A DNA stretch of 64,000 nucleotides from Flavihumibacter sp. ZG627. GTDB taxonomy: Bacteria; Bacteroidota; Bacteroidia; Chitinophagales; Chitinophagaceae. The position numbers and the translations under genes were made by a program. Each line of letters begins with the position of its first letter. Positions within the stretch are counted from its first letter, which is position 1. This document shows positions 29,701 through 37,797 of the stretch, in pieces. Under the pieces are notes generated by a model that was not told the origin of the DNA, ran no database searches, and was given only the letters and a program-made list of their open reading frames with translations. The stretch spans positions 62,001-126,000 of the forward strand of contig NZ_JPHF01000004.1 in NCBI RefSeq assembly GCF_000814325.1, written 5' to 3'.

Positions 29701-30546
29701 GATTGCTTCATCATCAAGAATAGTATCACGCTCCAACACTACCTCATTACGCTCAATAGATACTACTTCACCAGTATCCTCATCAACAAAATCCTCTACC
29801 CAGGTCCTGAGAACGCGGGCAGCAAGTTTCTTGCCCAGATATTTATCAAGCGCTTTTTTCTCACCTTTAACTTCATCCGCCATTCCGAATAGTTCCAGAA
29901 TGTCCTTATCAGTTTCGAATCCTATTGAACGGAGTAAAGTTGTTACGGGGAACTTCTTCTTCCGATCAATATAGGCATACATCACATTGTTGATGTCGGT
30001 AGCAAATTCCATCCAGGCACCTTTGAAAGGGATAACCCTGGCAGAATAAATTTTAGTACCGTTGGGGTGTATCGACTGACCGAAGAATACACCAGGTGAG
30101 CGATGCAACTGAGAAACCACTACACGCTCAGCGCCGTTGATAACAAAGGTACCACGCGGAGTCATGTATGGGATGTTTCCAAGGAATACATCCTGTACGA
30201 TGGTTTGAAAGTCAACATGCTCTTCGTCATTACAACTCAGGCGAAGTTTTGCCTTGAGTGGCACGGCGTATGTAAGTCCACGCTCCATACATTCTTCAAT
30301 GGTATAGCGTGGCGGATCAATAAAATAATCGAGAAACTCCAGCACGAAAATGTTCCTGGTGTCAGTGATAGGGAAATTTTCCTTAAACACCTTGAACAGG
30401 CCTTCATTGTTACGTTTGTCAGGAGTGGTCTCTAATTGGAAGAAGTCTTTAAACGATTGAATCTGCACTTCCAGCAGGTCAGGAGCTTCAGCGAGGTGTT
30501 TGATCTTACCGAAGTTGATCCTGGTGTTCAGTTTAGTAGAAGACAT
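26743..30546 (-). CDS. rpoB: RNA polymerase beta subunit
   Basis: A 1267-residue core subunit, in the range for Bacteroidota. The rifampicin pocket (about residues 465-530) reads [20 protein letters not shown] followed by [20 protein letters not shown]. The positions I can compare by memory look like the sensitive form. The C-terminus ([18 protein letters not shown]) is the standard beta end that contacts beta-prime. Oddity: a strong terminator and an unrelated antiporter gene follow, so rpoC is not adjacent. A 289-bp gap with its own terminator and promoter separates rpoB from rplL. Confidence 0.98.
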   Translation of the reverse strand: MSSTKLNTRINFGKIKHLAEAPDLLEVQIQSFKDFFQLETTPDKRNNEGLFKVFKENFPITDTRNIFVLEFLDYFIDPPRYTIEECMERGLTYAVPLKAKLRLSCNDEEHVDFQTIVQDVFLGNIPYMTPRGTFVINGAERVVVSQLHRSPGVFFGQSIHPNGTKIYSARVIPFKGAWMEFATDINNVMYAYIDRKKKFPVTTLLRSIGFETDKDILELFGMADEVKGEKKALDKYLGKKLAARVLRTWVEDFVDEDTGEVVSIERNEVVLERDTILDDEAIEMIVDMDVKSVFLQREDVGGDYAIIYNTLNKDTSNSELEAVQHIYRQLRGADAPDDETARGIIDKLFFSDKRYDLGEVGRYKINRKLNLNYPLDHKVLTKEDIIEIIKYLVRLTNAKAEIDDIDHLSNRRVRTVGEQLYAQFGVGLARMARTIRERMNVRDNEVFTPVDLINARTLSSVINSFFGTSQLSQFLDQTNPLSEITHKRRISALGPGGLSRERAGFEVRDVHYSHYGRLCTIETPEGPNIGLISTLCVHAKINEMGFIETPYRKVENGKVNMKELTFLSAEEEDTAKIAQANTPLSEKGEFAEEKVVSRETGDFPILDRTDVEYMDVAPNQIVGLSASLIPFLEHDDANRALMGSNMQRQAVPLIKPQVPFVGTGLEAKAARDSRVQIISEGNGVVEFVDGNEIHIRYDRNEEQRLVSFEEDLIIYKLTKYQKTNQETSITLKPAVKKGQHVKEGDFLTEGYAVQGGEIALGRNLKVAFMPWKGYNFEDAIVINEKVVREDLFTSIHISEYELEVRDTKLGEEELTPDIPNVSEEATKDLDENGIIRIGAHVKEGDILIGKITPKGESDPTPEEKLLRAIFGDKAGDAKDASLKAPNGVEGVVIDKKLFQRAKKDKNTKVREKAALEKVEKVHEKNEADLQEVLLSKLQTLLKEKPSAGVSNNFGEMQIGKGAKFTAKNLAGLDFLNINPLGWTGDEKIDSQINILLHNFSIKYNEELGRYKREKFNISIGDELPAGVLKLAKVYLAVKRKLKVGDKMAGRHGNKGIVAKIVRAEDMPFLENGEPVDIVLNPLGVPSRMNLGQIYETVLGWCGEQLGVKFATPIFDGATTDEVEQYCTQAGIPMMGHTHLYDGETGDRFHQKATVGIIYMIKLHHMVDDKMHARSIGPYSLITQQPLGGKAQFGGQRFGEMEVWALEAYGASNILQELLTLKSDDIIGRAKTYEAIVKGDNIPRPGVPESFNVLIHELRGLGLDLKFD

Positions 30547-30705
30547 ATGTATTTTAAACCGGTTTTAAAGCTTTTAAAAATCGTCGACAGAATACTCTCG
30601 ATTGAGCAAATTTAATACTCAGTGCACTGATATATAGGAAGTTACAATAAAATGGCCATTTTGCAGCCTTCCATAATATATAGCTATTCAATTTAAAACG
30701 GAGGG

Positions 30706-30737
30706 CAAAGCTACGGATTTTAGGGGAATGAACAAAT
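30706..30737 (-). promoter_or_regulatory. Candidate rpoB promoter
   Basis: On the minus strand: TTTG (30734-30737), a 20-nt spacer, and TAGCTTTG (30706-30713), a full match to the TAnnTTTG element used by the Bacteroidota primary sigma factor. It lies after the rplL terminator and predicts a start near 30699, leaving an rpoB leader of about 150 nt. Confidence 0.7.
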
Positions 30738-30787
30738 TTTTGGGTGAGGAAAGGGTAAAATGCCGATGCCACCCCAATTCCCTTAAA

Positions 30788-30813
30788 TAAAAAAGCCGGG
30801 AAAAGATCCCGGC
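30788..30813 (-). terminator. Rho-independent terminator after rplL
   Basis: On the minus strand a GCCGGG/CCCGGC stem with a 7-nt loop is followed by TTTTTTAT. It lies 22 bp after the rplL stop and separates the ribosomal protein genes from rpoB. Confidence 0.85.
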
Positions 30814-30835
30814 CTTTCTTTTATGTGAATACTGA

Positions 30836-31210
30836 TTAGTTGATCTCAACATCAGCACCAGCTTCTTTAAGCTTGTTGGCAATTTCTTCAGCTTCAGCTT
30901 TAGAAACACCTTCTTTAACTGCTTTAGGAGCACCGTCAACTAGTTCCTTAGCTTCTTTCAGTCCGAGACCAGTAAGATCTTTAACGATCTTAACAACGTT
31001 TAGTTTAGAAGCACCACCGCTTTTCAGAATAACATTGAAAGCAGTTTTCTCTTCTACAGCGGCTGCACCACCACCACCATCGGCAGCTACTACAACTGCA
31101 GCAGCAGCGGGTTCGATACCATACTCGGATTTCAGAAAATCAGCCAGTTCCTGTACTTCTTTTACAGTGAGGCTTACCAGTTGTTCAGCTAATACTTTTA
31201 CGTCTGCCAT
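30836..31210 (-). CDS. rplL: Ribosomal protein bL12 (L7/L12)
   Basis: A 124-residue stalk protein. The N-terminal dimerisation helix region (residues 1-35) is followed by an Ala/Gly-rich hinge (about 36-52) and the conserved C-terminal domain ([19 protein letters not shown], then [20 protein letters not shown]), which binds translation factors. It follows rplJ, which encodes the anchor protein L10, in the normal order. A terminator follows directly. Confidence 0.97.
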   Translation of the reverse strand: MADVKVLAEQLVSLTVKEVQELADFLKSEYGIEPAAAAVVVAADGGGGAAAVEEKTAFNVILKSGGASKLNVVKIVKDLTGLGLKEAKELVDGAPKAVKEGVSKAEAEEIANKLKEAGADVEIN

Positions 31211-31280
31211 TGTTTAAAATTTTTACCGTCTTCACAGCCTGTATGCTCCGACGGCAGTTTTTAAAAAAATTCTAATGATA

Positions 31281-31297
31281 TCCCCTCAGGCAGGGGA
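31281..31297 (-). other. Small hairpin between rplJ and rplL
   Basis: TCCCC and GGGGA pair around a 7-nt loop 16 nt after the rplJ stop, with a T-rich stretch about 9 nt further on. It could be a partial terminator or an element that adjusts the L10 to L12 ratio. The stem is only 5 bp, so confidence is low. Confidence 0.35.
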
Positions 31298-31313
31298 ATT
31301 ATTTAAATAAAAA

Positions 31314-31940
31314 TTATTCAGCGGGTGTTGTTGGTGCCTCATGAGCAGTATCAGCACTTGCTTCCGGTGCCGCGTCAGCCTTTGCTTCTGGTGCAGCGTC
31401 AGCACTTGCCTCTGGTGCAACATCACCAGACGGTTCTGCCACAATTTCAGCCTTTTTACCTTTTTCAAGCAATGCAGCGATAACGCGCTGAGCAGGTGCT
31501 TGTAAGAGTCCGATAACTTCACCAATAAGTTCATTCTTGGTCTTAATACGGGTTAGAGCTTTCAACTGCTCATCACCAACATAGATATCACCATTTATGA
31601 ATGCTGCCTTCAACACCGGGCGATCACTCTTGCTTTCAGTACGGAAAGAAGATATTATCAGAGCCGGTTCTTTCGGATTTTCAGAAAATAGTAATGCTGT
31701 AACATTATTGAGTGCTTCATATACTCCTGCATATTTTTCACTATCAATAGATTCCAGCGCTTTCTTAATGAGGGTGTTCTTAGCAACCTTCATTTCAACC
31801 TGCTTGTCGTAACATACACGGCGAAGTTTTGTCACCTGTGCAACTGTCAGACTTTCGGTGTCGGTGATATAGAAGTTATTGTATTGAGAGAACTTACCTT
31901 TCAGCAGTTCAATCACTTCTGTTTTTTGTTCTTTAGTCAT
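31314..31940 (-). CDS. rplJ: Ribosomal protein uL10 with repetitive acidic tail
   Basis: A 208-residue L10, about 30-40 residues longer than common homologues. Residues 1-165 look like a normal L10 (N-terminal rRNA-binding domain, then the C-terminal helix that carries L12 dimers, up to about LLEKGKKAEIVAE). Residues 173-204 are four 8-residue repeats of the form D-x-A-P-E-A-x-A, making an Ala/Glu/Pro-rich acidic tail. The tail is unlikely to be needed for binding L12 and may be disordered. The gene lies between rplA and rplL. Confidence 0.95.
   Translation of the reverse strand: MTKEQKTEVIELLKGKFSQYNNFYITDTESLTVAQVTKLRRVCYDKQVEMKVAKNTLIKKALESIDSEKYAGVYEALNNVTALLFSENPKEPALIISSFRTESKSDRPVLKAAFINGDIYVGDEQLKALTRIKTKNELIGEVIGLLQAPAQRVIAALLEKGKKAEIVAEPSGDVAPEASADAAPEAKADAAPEASADTAHEAPTTPAE
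31329..31424 (-). repeat. 24-bp tandem repeat inside rplJ (four copies)
   Basis: Four copies of a 24-bp unit encode the octapeptides DVAPEASA, DAAPEAKA, DAAPEASA and DTAHEAPT. The two middle copies are nearly identical. In-frame slippage here would lengthen or shorten the L10 tail without breaking the protein. Confidence 0.8.
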
Positions 31941-31986
31941 ACCGCAAAAATTTATTTCTGCCCCTTAAAGGGAGAAAGTTCTTGAA

Positions 31987-32679
31987 TTAGTGAATGAATG
32001 TTTTGGTGTCGATAGTGATACCAGGACTCATGGTGCTTGCCATGCTTACACCCCTCAGGTAGGTACCTTTAGCAGTTGCAGGCTTCAGTTTCAGGATAGC
32101 ATTGATAAGCTCCTGGCTGTTCTCTGCAATCTTATCAGGACCAAAACTAACCCGGCCAATCGAAGCATGAACGATACCGGCTTTATCAACCTTAAAGGCG
32201 ATCTTACCACCTTTAACTTCGTTCACTGCAGATGCCACATCATTAGTAACAGTACCAGTTTTGGGGTTTGGCATCAGGTTACGTGGACCGAGGATCTTAC
32301 CAAGCTTACCGATCTTTGGCATCACTGAAGGAGTAGCGATGATAACATCGATATCCGTCCATCCACCTTCAATCTTCTGGATAAATTCATCTAGTCCTAC
32401 ATGATCCGCACCAGCAGCTTTCGCATCATTCTCTTTATCTGGGGTACAAAGAACCAATACACGCTTTGTTCTACCTGTTCCGTGTGGGAGGGTAACTGTA
32501 CCACGAACAGCCTGATCGGCTTTCTTAGGATCAACACCCAAACGGATATGCAGGTCTACGGAAGCATCGAATTTTGCGATATTCACTTCCTTCACGAGTG
32601 AAGAAGCTTCTTTAAGTGAATAAATCTTATTTGAATCAACCTTAGGGTTAACTTCTTTTCTTTTTTTTGTGATAGCCAT
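31987..32679 (-). CDS. rplA: Ribosomal protein uL1
   Basis: A 230-residue L1 of usual length. Conserved segments are [20 protein letters not shown] near residue 60 and [19 protein letters not shown] near residue 125. L1 binds 23S rRNA helices 76-78 at the E-site stalk and, in other bacteria, represses the rplK-rplA mRNA. It lies 27 bp after rplK, in the same transcript as rplJ and rplL. Confidence 0.97.
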   Translation of the reverse strand: MAITKKRKEVNPKVDSNKIYSLKEASSLVKEVNIAKFDASVDLHIRLGVDPKKADQAVRGTVTLPHGTGRTKRVLVLCTPDKENDAKAAGADHVGLDEFIQKIEGGWTDIDVIIATPSVMPKIGKLGKILGPRNLMPNPKTGTVTNDVASAVNEVKGGKIAFKVDKAGIVHASIGRVSFGPDKIAENSQELINAILKLKPATAKGTYLRGVSMASTMSPGITIDTKTFIH

Positions 32680-32706
32680 TGCTCAAAAGTTTTTGTTAGT
32701 CAACGA

Positions 32707-33150
32707 TTAATTTTCCCATGGAGCAACACCATCAACAGTGATACCCATGCTACGTGCTGTACCGGCTACCATTTTCATGGCACTTTCCACAGTAAAGCAA
32801 TTAAGATCAGGCATTTTATCCTTTGCGATTGCTTCAACCTGGGCCCAGGTTACTTTACCAACTTTTGAACGGTTTGGCTCTTTTGAACCACTCTGCAACT
32901 TTGCAGCTTCCAACAACTGGACTGATGCAGGGGGAGTTTTGATAACAAAGTCGAATGACTTGTCAGAGTACACCGTGATCAACACAGGAAGTACTTTCCC
33001 CATTTTATCCTGAGTCCTGGCGTTAAATTGCTTACAGAACTCCATGATGTTCAGACCTTTAGAACCAAGGGCTGGACCAATGGGGGGTGCAGGGTTGGCT
33101 TGACCGCCTTTACACTGCAGCTTTACGAAACCAGTGATTTCTTTTGCCAT
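32707..33150 (-). CDS. rplK: Ribosomal protein uL11
   Basis: A 147-residue L11. The N-terminus ([20 protein letters not shown]) and the C-terminal rRNA-binding segment ([20 protein letters not shown]) are typical. The protein forms the base of the factor-binding stalk. It is the first gene after a matching promoter and a leader with a hairpin, so rplK-rplA-rplJ-rplL form one unit separate from nusG. Confidence 0.97.
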   Translation of the reverse strand: MAKEITGFVKLQCKGGQANPAPPIGPALGSKGLNIMEFCKQFNARTQDKMGKVLPVLITVYSDKSFDFVIKTPPASVQLLEAAKLQSGSKEPNRSKVGKVTWAQVEAIAKDKMPDLNCFTVESAMKMVAGTARSMGITVDGVAPWEN

Positions 33151-33176
33151 TTTTTAAATGTTTTTTTGGTGATAGC

Positions 33177-33204
33177 GTCTGCTTTCGCATTTGCTGAGGC
33201 AGAC
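33177..33204 (-). promoter_or_regulatory. Hairpin in the rplK leader, candidate L1 target
   Basis: GTCTGC and GCAGAC pair across 16 nt that contain a smaller GC...GC element. It sits in the roughly 90-nt 5' leader between the rplK promoter and its start codon. Autorepression by L1 through the rplK leader is established in other bacteria. The link here rests on position and hairpin only. Confidence 0.4.
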
Positions 33205-33245
33205 TCCCAAATCCAATTCGAAATAAGAACTAATGATTGGGGGTG

Positions 33246-33276
33246 CAAAACTAAGACATTAATTTAATTTATCAAA
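33246..33276 (-). promoter_or_regulatory. Candidate rplK promoter
   Basis: On the minus strand: TTTG (33273-33276), a 19-nt spacer, and TAGTTTTG (33246-33253), a full match to the Bacteroidota consensus. It lies between the nusG terminator and rplK. Confidence 0.75.
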
Positions 33277-33325
33277 GAAATTCCCTCCTTCCAATAGCTG
33301 CAGAACTTAGATAATCCGGGAAATT

Positions 33326-33350
33326 AAAAAAACCACTCCTTTGGGAATGG
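33326..33350 (-). terminator. Rho-independent terminator after nusG
   Basis: On the minus strand CCATTCC and GGAGTGG (one G-U pair) form a 7-bp stem with a CAAA loop followed by seven T. It lies about 35 bp after the nusG stop. Confidence 0.8.
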
Positions 33351-33384
33351 CTTAGTTAATGATATTAAATACGGCTTTAAAAAA

Positions 33385-33951
33385 TCAGGAGAGCTTTTCT
33401 ACCTGCATGTAATTAAGTTCAACAGGAGTTGATCGTCCAAAAATCTTAACGGTTACTTTTAATTTCTTCTTCTCATCGTTCACCTCTTCGATGATACCGT
33501 TGAAATCATTAAATGGACCTTCAATGATCTTTATCGTCTCTCCTACTATGAATGGTTCGCTCATGCTCATTCCACCAGCTTCGCTCATTTCATCCATTTT
33601 ACCGAGCATTTTATTCACCTCCGCTTTTCTAAGAGCAATCGGATGTTCCTTACCGAGGAAATGAATGACATTACTGGTATTCTTGATGGTTTCCCGAAGA
33701 TCATCTCCTAGCTTGCCTTCAACCACTTCAATCATAACGTACCCTGGGTAATAGTTGCGTTCGCGCATTACTTTTTTACCGTTTTGTACCTTATAAACTT
33801 TTTCTACCGGAAGGAAAACCTGTTTCACCACTTCGCTCCAACCGCCACGGCTGATCTCCTTATCAAGGTATTCCTTAACTTTTCGTTCTTTACCGCTCAC
33901 CACGCGCAGCACGTACCATTTGGTTTCTTGTTGATTAACGATTTCTTCCAT
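33385..33951 (-). CDS. nusG: Transcription antitermination/elongation factor NusG
   Basis: A 188-residue protein with an N-terminal NGN domain (KWYVLRVVSGKERKVKEYLD at the start) and a C-terminal KOW motif (GETIKIIEGPFNDFNGIIEE near residue 140). It binds the RNA polymerase clamp and couples transcription to Rho or the ribosome. The start codon overlaps the secE stop by one base (TAATG), a sign of translational coupling. A terminator follows. Confidence 0.96.
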   Translation of the reverse strand: MEEIVNQQETKWYVLRVVSGKERKVKEYLDKEISRGGWSEVVKQVFLPVEKVYKVQNGKKVMRERNYYPGYVMIEVVEGKLGDDLRETIKNTSNVIHFLGKEHPIALRKAEVNKMLGKMDEMSEAGGMSMSEPFIVGETIKIIEGPFNDFNGIIEEVNDEKKKLKVTVKIFGRSTPVELNYMQVEKLS

Positions 33952-34145
33952 TATGCAAAGAATGAATAGATGAATTTCAGTAATGAATTTGAAGCAAAGT
34001 CCATGAGCCAGATTACCAGCGTGATAATGATGGTAGCAACCAGCACGATCATTGTGGATTGTTGGAGCTGTGCCCAGGTTGGCCAGGTTACTTTTTCAAC
34101 CAGCTCTTTATAAGACTCGCTGAAGTATGTTGTTACTTTATTCAT
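33951..34145 (-). CDS. secE: Preprotein translocase subunit SecE
   Basis: A 64-residue short-form SecE with one transmembrane helix (about residues 34-56) and the conserved amphipathic segment before it (ESYKELVEKVTWPTWAQLQQ). It clamps SecY in the inner-membrane translocon. It lies between tRNA-Trp and nusG, the order common across bacteria. Confidence 0.94.
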   Translation of the reverse strand: MNKVTTYFSESYKELVEKVTWPTWAQLQQSTMIVLVATIIITLVIWLMDFASNSLLKFIYSFFA

Positions 34146-34245
34146 GATACAAGATTACTTGTTATTAGTTTCGATGACAGAAACAAAAGAACTCAACGGG
34201 CAGTTGACCCATTGAGCTTTTGCAAAATAATGAATTACTGTCAAC

Positions 34246-34319
34246 TGGCACGGGCAACAGGATTCGAACCCGTATCAAAGGTTTTGGAGACCTCTATTCT
34301 ACCATTGAACTATGCCCGT
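34246..34319 (-). tRNA. trnW: tRNA-Trp (CCA)
   Basis: The cloverleaf is complete: acceptor ACGGGCA/TGCCCGT, anticodon loop CTCCAAA with anticodon CCA, and T-arm GGTTCGAATCC. The 3' CCA is encoded (34246-34248). It lies between tuf and secE. Confidence 0.95.
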
Positions 34320-34412
34320 AAAAAAGCCACTGGAATTTGCTGTAGCCGTTAGCAAATTTACAACTAAAGGCTGGTCGCTAACACCAGTGGCTGCTATTGA
34401 GAAATTTATCGA

Positions 34413-35600
34413 TTACTTCAGGATCTCAGTTACCTGTCCGGCTCCTACTGTACGGCCACCTTCGCGGATAGCGAATTTCAGACCTTTTTCCATAGCGATG
34501 GGCTGGATAAGGGTAACCCTTAAGTTGGTGTTATCACCAGGCATTACCATTTCAGTTCCCTCAGCAAGTGTACATTCTCCGGTTACATCCGTTGTACGGA
34601 AGTAGAACTGGGGACGATACTTATTGAAGAAAGGAGTGTGACGGCCACCTTCTTCCTTGCTCAGTACGTATACTTCACCACGGAATTCTGTATGCGGAGT
34701 GATGGAACCTGGCTTACAGATTACCATACCGCGACGGATATCTTTCTTTTCAATACCACGGAGAAGAAGACCAGCATTATCACCAGCTTCACCCTCATCG
34801 AGGAGTTTTTTGAACATTTCAACACCTGTAACAGTGGAAGTCATAGCCGTTGGCATAAGACCTACGATCTCAACACCTTCACCAACTTTAATACGACCAC
34901 GCTCGATACGACCTGTTGCAACAGTACCACGACCAGTAATTGAGAATACATCTTCCACAGACATCAGGAATGGCATATCAACCGGGCGCGGAGGCAGTGG
35001 AATGTAGCTATCAACCGCTTCCATCAACTCTTCGATCTTTTTAACCCACTTCTCTTCACCAGCGAGGGCTCCGGTTGCAGAACCCTGAATGATTGGAGTG
35101 TTGTCACCGTCAAAGCCATAAGAGCTAAGGAGGTCACGAATTTCCATTTCAACCAGTTCTAACAATTCAGCATCGTCAACCAGATCAACTTTATTCATAA
35201 AAACAACGATCTGAGGTACACCAACCTGGCGAGCCAGTAGGATGTGCTCTTTCGTTTGGGGCATAGGACCATCTGTAGCAGCCACAACCAAAATAGCACC
35301 GTCCATCTGAGCAGCACCTGTAATCATGTTTTTCACATAGTCAGCGTGACCGGGACAGTCAACGTGAGCGTAGTGACGGTTTGCTGTCTGATATTCAACG
35401 TGTGCAGTATTGATGGTAATACCACGCTCTTTTTCTTCAGGAGCTCCATCAATTTCATCATACTTCTTTGCTGTCGCTAATCCTTTACTTGCCAGAATGG
35501 AAGTAATTGCGGCAGTCAAAGTGGTTTTACCGTGGTCAACGTGGCCAATAGTACCTACGTTAACGTGGGGCTTTTCCCTCTTAAAGGTCTCTTTTGCCAT
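34413..35600 (-). CDS. tuf: Elongation factor Tu
   Basis: A 395-residue GTPase that delivers aminoacyl-tRNA to the ribosome. The P-loop GHVDHGKT is at residues 19-26, followed by the switch segment with [25 protein letters not shown] and the NKVD motif. Domains 2 and 3 follow ([24 protein letters not shown]). It lies after four tRNA genes and before tRNA-Trp, secE and nusG. A TATCTTTG element 68 bp upstream suggests a start of its own besides read-through from the tRNAs. Confidence 0.98.
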   Translation of the reverse strand: MAKETFKREKPHVNVGTIGHVDHGKTTLTAAITSILASKGLATAKKYDEIDGAPEEKERGITINTAHVEYQTANRHYAHVDCPGHADYVKNMITGAAQMDGAILVVAATDGPMPQTKEHILLARQVGVPQIVVFMNKVDLVDDAELLELVEMEIRDLLSSYGFDGDNTPIIQGSATGALAGEEKWVKKIEELMEAVDSYIPLPPRPVDMPFLMSVEDVFSITGRGTVATGRIERGRIKVGEGVEIVGLMPTAMTSTVTGVEMFKKLLDEGEAGDNAGLLLRGIEKKDIRRGMVICKPGSITPHTEFRGEVYVLSKEEGGRHTPFFNKYRPQFYFRTTDVTGECTLAEGTEMVMPGDNTNLRVTLIQPIAMEKGLKFAIREGGRTVGAGQVTEILK

Positions 35601-35667
35601 TTTATTTGTTTTTAAGTTGTGGTTTAAAATTGTAAGTCCAAATGACTTATTATAATTTATGTGTCTG

Positions 35668-35675
35668 CAAAGATA
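35668..35675 (-). promoter_or_regulatory. Candidate tuf promoter -7 element
   Basis: TATCTTTG on the minus strand matches TAnnTTTG exactly and lies in the 183-bp gap between tRNA-Thr(GGT) and tuf. I see no TTTG at the right distance, so only half of the promoter is supported. Confidence 0.4.
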
Positions 35676-35783
35676 CCGATATCCTTATCCATGCCTGACA
35701 CAATTCAACACATTTTTACCATTATATCTTGTGATTAACAATACTCCCTGGGAGCGGTCAATCAGCCGATTTTCGATCCAAAG

Positions 35784-35855
<72 letters not shown>

Positions 35856-35863
35856 ACAAACCT

Positions 35864-35898
35864 GTTTGTAGTTAGTGGTTCGTGGTTTAACTACAAAC
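35864..35898 (-). other. Hairpin in the spacer between tRNA-Gly and tRNA-Thr
   Basis: GTTTGTAGTT and AACTACAAAC form a perfect 10-bp stem with a 15-nt loop. It lies between the two tRNAs and has no T-tract, so processing of the precursor is more likely than termination. Confidence 0.5.
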
Positions 35899-35903
35899 CA
35901 ATC

Positions 35904-35979
35904 TGGAGCGGAAGACGAGTCTCGAACTCGCAACCTATAGCTTGGAAGGCTATCGCTCTACCAATTGAGCTACTTCCGC
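35904..35979 (-). tRNA. trnG: tRNA-Gly (TCC)
   Basis: Acceptor GCGGAAG/CTTCCGC, anticodon stem ATAGC/GCTAT, loop CTTCCAA giving anticodon TCC, T-arm GAGTTCGAGACTC. The 3' CCA is encoded at 35904-35906. Confidence 0.94.
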
Positions 35980-36028
35980 TTATTACCAACAGTGAGAAAA
36001 GAACCATTTCCCAGTATGTTGTTAAGAA

Positions 36029-36066
36029 CTTAACCCGCATTTGTTTTACCAATTGCGGGTGTTAAG
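36029..36066 (-). other. Hairpin in the spacer between tRNA-Tyr and tRNA-Gly
   Basis: CTTAA/TTAAG and CCCGCA/TGCGGG pair with a 2-nt bulge and a 14-nt loop. It starts one base from the 3' end of tRNA-Tyr, so it may guide 3' processing of that tRNA. Confidence 0.45.
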
Positions 36067-36149
36067 TGGGCAGGAGAGGATTCGAACCTCTGAAGTCGAA
36101 AGACAGCGGATTTACAGTCCGCCCCATTTGGCCGCTCTGGAACCTGCCC
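36067..36149 (-). tRNA. trnY: tRNA-Tyr (GTA)
   Basis: Class II tRNA with a long variable arm. Acceptor GGGCAGG/CCTGCCC, anticodon stem GCGGA/TCCGC, loop CTGTAAA giving anticodon GTA. Discriminator A, no CCA encoded. Confidence 0.94.
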
Positions 36150-36161
36150 GATTATTACAAG

Positions 36162-36234
36162 AGCCACTTGTCGGAATCGAACCAACGACCTACTGATTAC
36201 AAATCAGTTGCTCTACCAGCTGAGCTAAAGTGGC
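36162..36234 (-). tRNA. trnT: tRNA-Thr (TGT)
   Basis: Acceptor GCCACTT/AAGTGGC, anticodon stem ACTGA/TCAGT, loop TTTGTAA giving anticodon TGT. No CCA encoded. It is the first tRNA of the cluster Thr(TGT)-Tyr-Gly-Thr(GGT)-tuf. Confidence 0.94.
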
Positions 36235-36277
36235 GATTGATCCCCTTAAAGAACTACCCGTTTTTGTTTCGGGATGG

Positions 36278-36306
36278 CAAAGGTAACAGAATTATAGAAA
36301 TACAAA
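36278..36306 (-). promoter_or_regulatory. Candidate promoter of the tRNA-tuf cluster
   Basis: On the minus strand TACCTTTG (36278-36285) matches TAnnTTTG. A TTTG lies at 36303-36306, 17 nt upstream, slightly closer than the 19-20 nt seen at rplK, rpsU and rpoB. It stands about 45 bp before tRNA-Thr(TGT). Confidence 0.5.
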
Positions 36307-36367
36307 AATTTTGAAATCATTTTTTTTAAAAAAACCACACACCGTAGGATTGACGAGAATTTGGGAC

Positions 36368-36397
36368 AAAAAAAAAGACCTCCTGAGAGGTCTTTTT
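36368..36397 (-). terminator. Rho-independent terminator after hpf
   Basis: AAAGACCTC and GAGGTCTTT form a 9-bp stem with a CTGA-type loop. On the minus strand it is followed by a run of T (complement of the A-run from 36368). It lies about 10 bp after the hpf stop and before the tRNA cluster promoter. Confidence 0.88.
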
Positions 36398-36407
36398 CGA
36401 GTTTTTA

Positions 36408-36707
36408 TTAAGCGATCAGCTTGTCTTTTTTTCTTTTTATTTGATTAACAATTGAATCCAGTGCGCTGTCAAATGATTCCTCAAATGATTTAGAACTGGC
36501 CTTTACAAAGAAATCATGGCGGGGTACGTGTACTCTGATCTCCGCTACCTTGTCTTTAATCTGGTGCACTACATTGTCTAATTTCAAAAAAACATCCACT
36601 TTGATGATCCGGTCATGAAATGTACTGAGTTTCGCCAGTCGGTTAGTTACATAATCAACAAGCTTTGAATCTGCATCAAAGTGAACAGTCTGAATGTTAA
36701 CGTTCAT
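36408..36707 (-). CDS. hpf: Ribosome hibernation-promoting factor, short form
   Basis: A 99-residue protein of the HPF/RaiA (YfiA) family with the beta-alpha-beta-beta-beta-alpha fold and no C-terminal extension, so the short type. It binds the 30S decoding region in stationary phase. Supporting segments are VHFDADSKLVDYVTNRLAKL and the basic C-terminal helix ending NQIKRKKDKLIA. The frame has an upstream ATG at 36716, but ATG 36707 (MNVNIQTVHF) is the usual start. It follows xerC after about 175 bp. Confidence 0.9.
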   Translation of the reverse strand: MNVNIQTVHFDADSKLVDYVTNRLAKLSTFHDRIIKVDVFLKLDNVVHQIKDKVAEIRVHVPRHDFFVKASSKSFEESFDSALDSIVNQIKRKKDKLIA

Positions 36708-36882
36708 AGCAATCACGTTTTATCTGTGAACAATAAATAAAGAGCTTATTTGTAAGACCATCCTTTTCAGGCCGAAAAATGTCTTGCTATGAAGTTAATA
36801 TAAGAAGGGTCATTTTCCAAGAAAGGCAGTCATTATATTTTGACTTTCACAACACCTTAATAGAGTTTAAAATTTTAGCATA

Positions 36883-37791
36883 TCAACCCTTTGGATGAGC
36901 CTTTTTATGTATTTCCCGGAGCTTTCCGATAGTGGTGTGTGTATATACCTGGGTGGCGGCCAGGCTCGAATGCCCAAGCAGTTCCTTGACAGCATTCAGA
37001 TCAGCACCATTATTCAATAGATGAGTTGCAAAACTATGCCTCAGTATGTGTGGACTCCTTTTACTAAGTGTTGTAAAATCTTTGAGGTATTCACGAACGA
37101 TCTTATAAACATACTGGGCGTAAAGGGGATTCCCCTTCTCTGTAAGAAGCAAGTGCTGTTGGTCAAACTGTTCCCATCGCCCGGCTTTTCCGGCTTCATA
37201 AGCTGATATTGATTCCAGCAGATCTTTATTCACAGGAATAATGCGCTCCTTATTGCCCTTGCCCACCACACGCAAATTGTGGCTATAATGATCAATCTGG
37301 CTGCTTTTCAGATTCACCAGCTCACTCCTCCGCATACCCGTTTGGTAAAGAAGTTTCAATATTAACTCAGTTGTGAGCGCCCGCCAACCATCACCAAAAG
37401 AATTGCGGGCAAATAATTGCTCTGCTTTATCAGTTTCTACATACACAGGAAGCTTTTTCCCAACCTTAGGGGCCGATAAATTAGCTACCGGAGAAATGCG
37501 TATAAATCCTTTCTTAAGCAGGTACTTATAAAATGAGCGCAGGGAAGAAAGTTTACGACCTATGGACCGTGCACCAAGCGAGTTCTTTCCTTCTTTCATC
37601 GTGGAAAGCCAGGTGCGAACAAAAGAAACACTGGCATCCTTTAAATTATCAGTTTCAAATTCAAATCTGATAAAATCCTTGAACGAACTTATATCATCCT
37701 GGTAGGCCCTGATGGTATGCTCTGAATAACGCTTTTCAAAGCGCAGATACTGTATAAAATCTAATAAAAGGACATCTTCAGGTATATGCAT
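36883..37791 (-). CDS. xerC: Tyrosine recombinase XerC
   Basis: A 302-residue site-specific recombinase that resolves chromosome dimers with XerD at dif. The N-terminal SAM-like core-binding domain spans about residues 5-95. The catalytic set is visible: Arg154 (TGMRRSEL), Lys178 (VGKGNKER), His248 and Arg251 (HILRHSFATHLL), His274 (LLGHSSL) and nucleophile Tyr283. It sits between rpsU and hpf, a conserved Bacteroidota location, so it is a housekeeping recombinase and not a phage or element integrase. A 15-bp hairpin ends 6 bp before the start codon. Confidence 0.92.
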   Translation of the reverse strand: MHIPEDVLLLDFIQYLRFEKRYSEHTIRAYQDDISSFKDFIRFEFETDNLKDASVSFVRTWLSTMKEGKNSLGARSIGRKLSSLRSFYKYLLKKGFIRISPVANLSAPKVGKKLPVYVETDKAEQLFARNSFGDGWRALTTELILKLLYQTGMRRSELVNLKSSQIDHYSHNLRVVGKGNKERIIPVNKDLLESISAYEAGKAGRWEQFDQQHLLLTEKGNPLYAQYVYKIVREYLKDFTTLSKRSPHILRHSFATHLLNNGADLNAVKELLGHSSLAATQVYTHTTIGKLREIHKKAHPKG

Positions 37792-37797
37792 ACAAAA

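Noticed and set aside
36162-36234. Attachment sites or gene remnants at the tRNA cluster
   Set aside because: All four tRNAs are complete, and I found no duplicated 3' ends in the flanks.
36883-37791. Tyrosine recombinase as a mark of an integrated element near tRNAs
   Set aside because: It lies between rpsU and hpf in a conserved neighbourhood, has XerC length and motifs, and no cargo genes, direct repeats or partial tRNA copies are seen around it.
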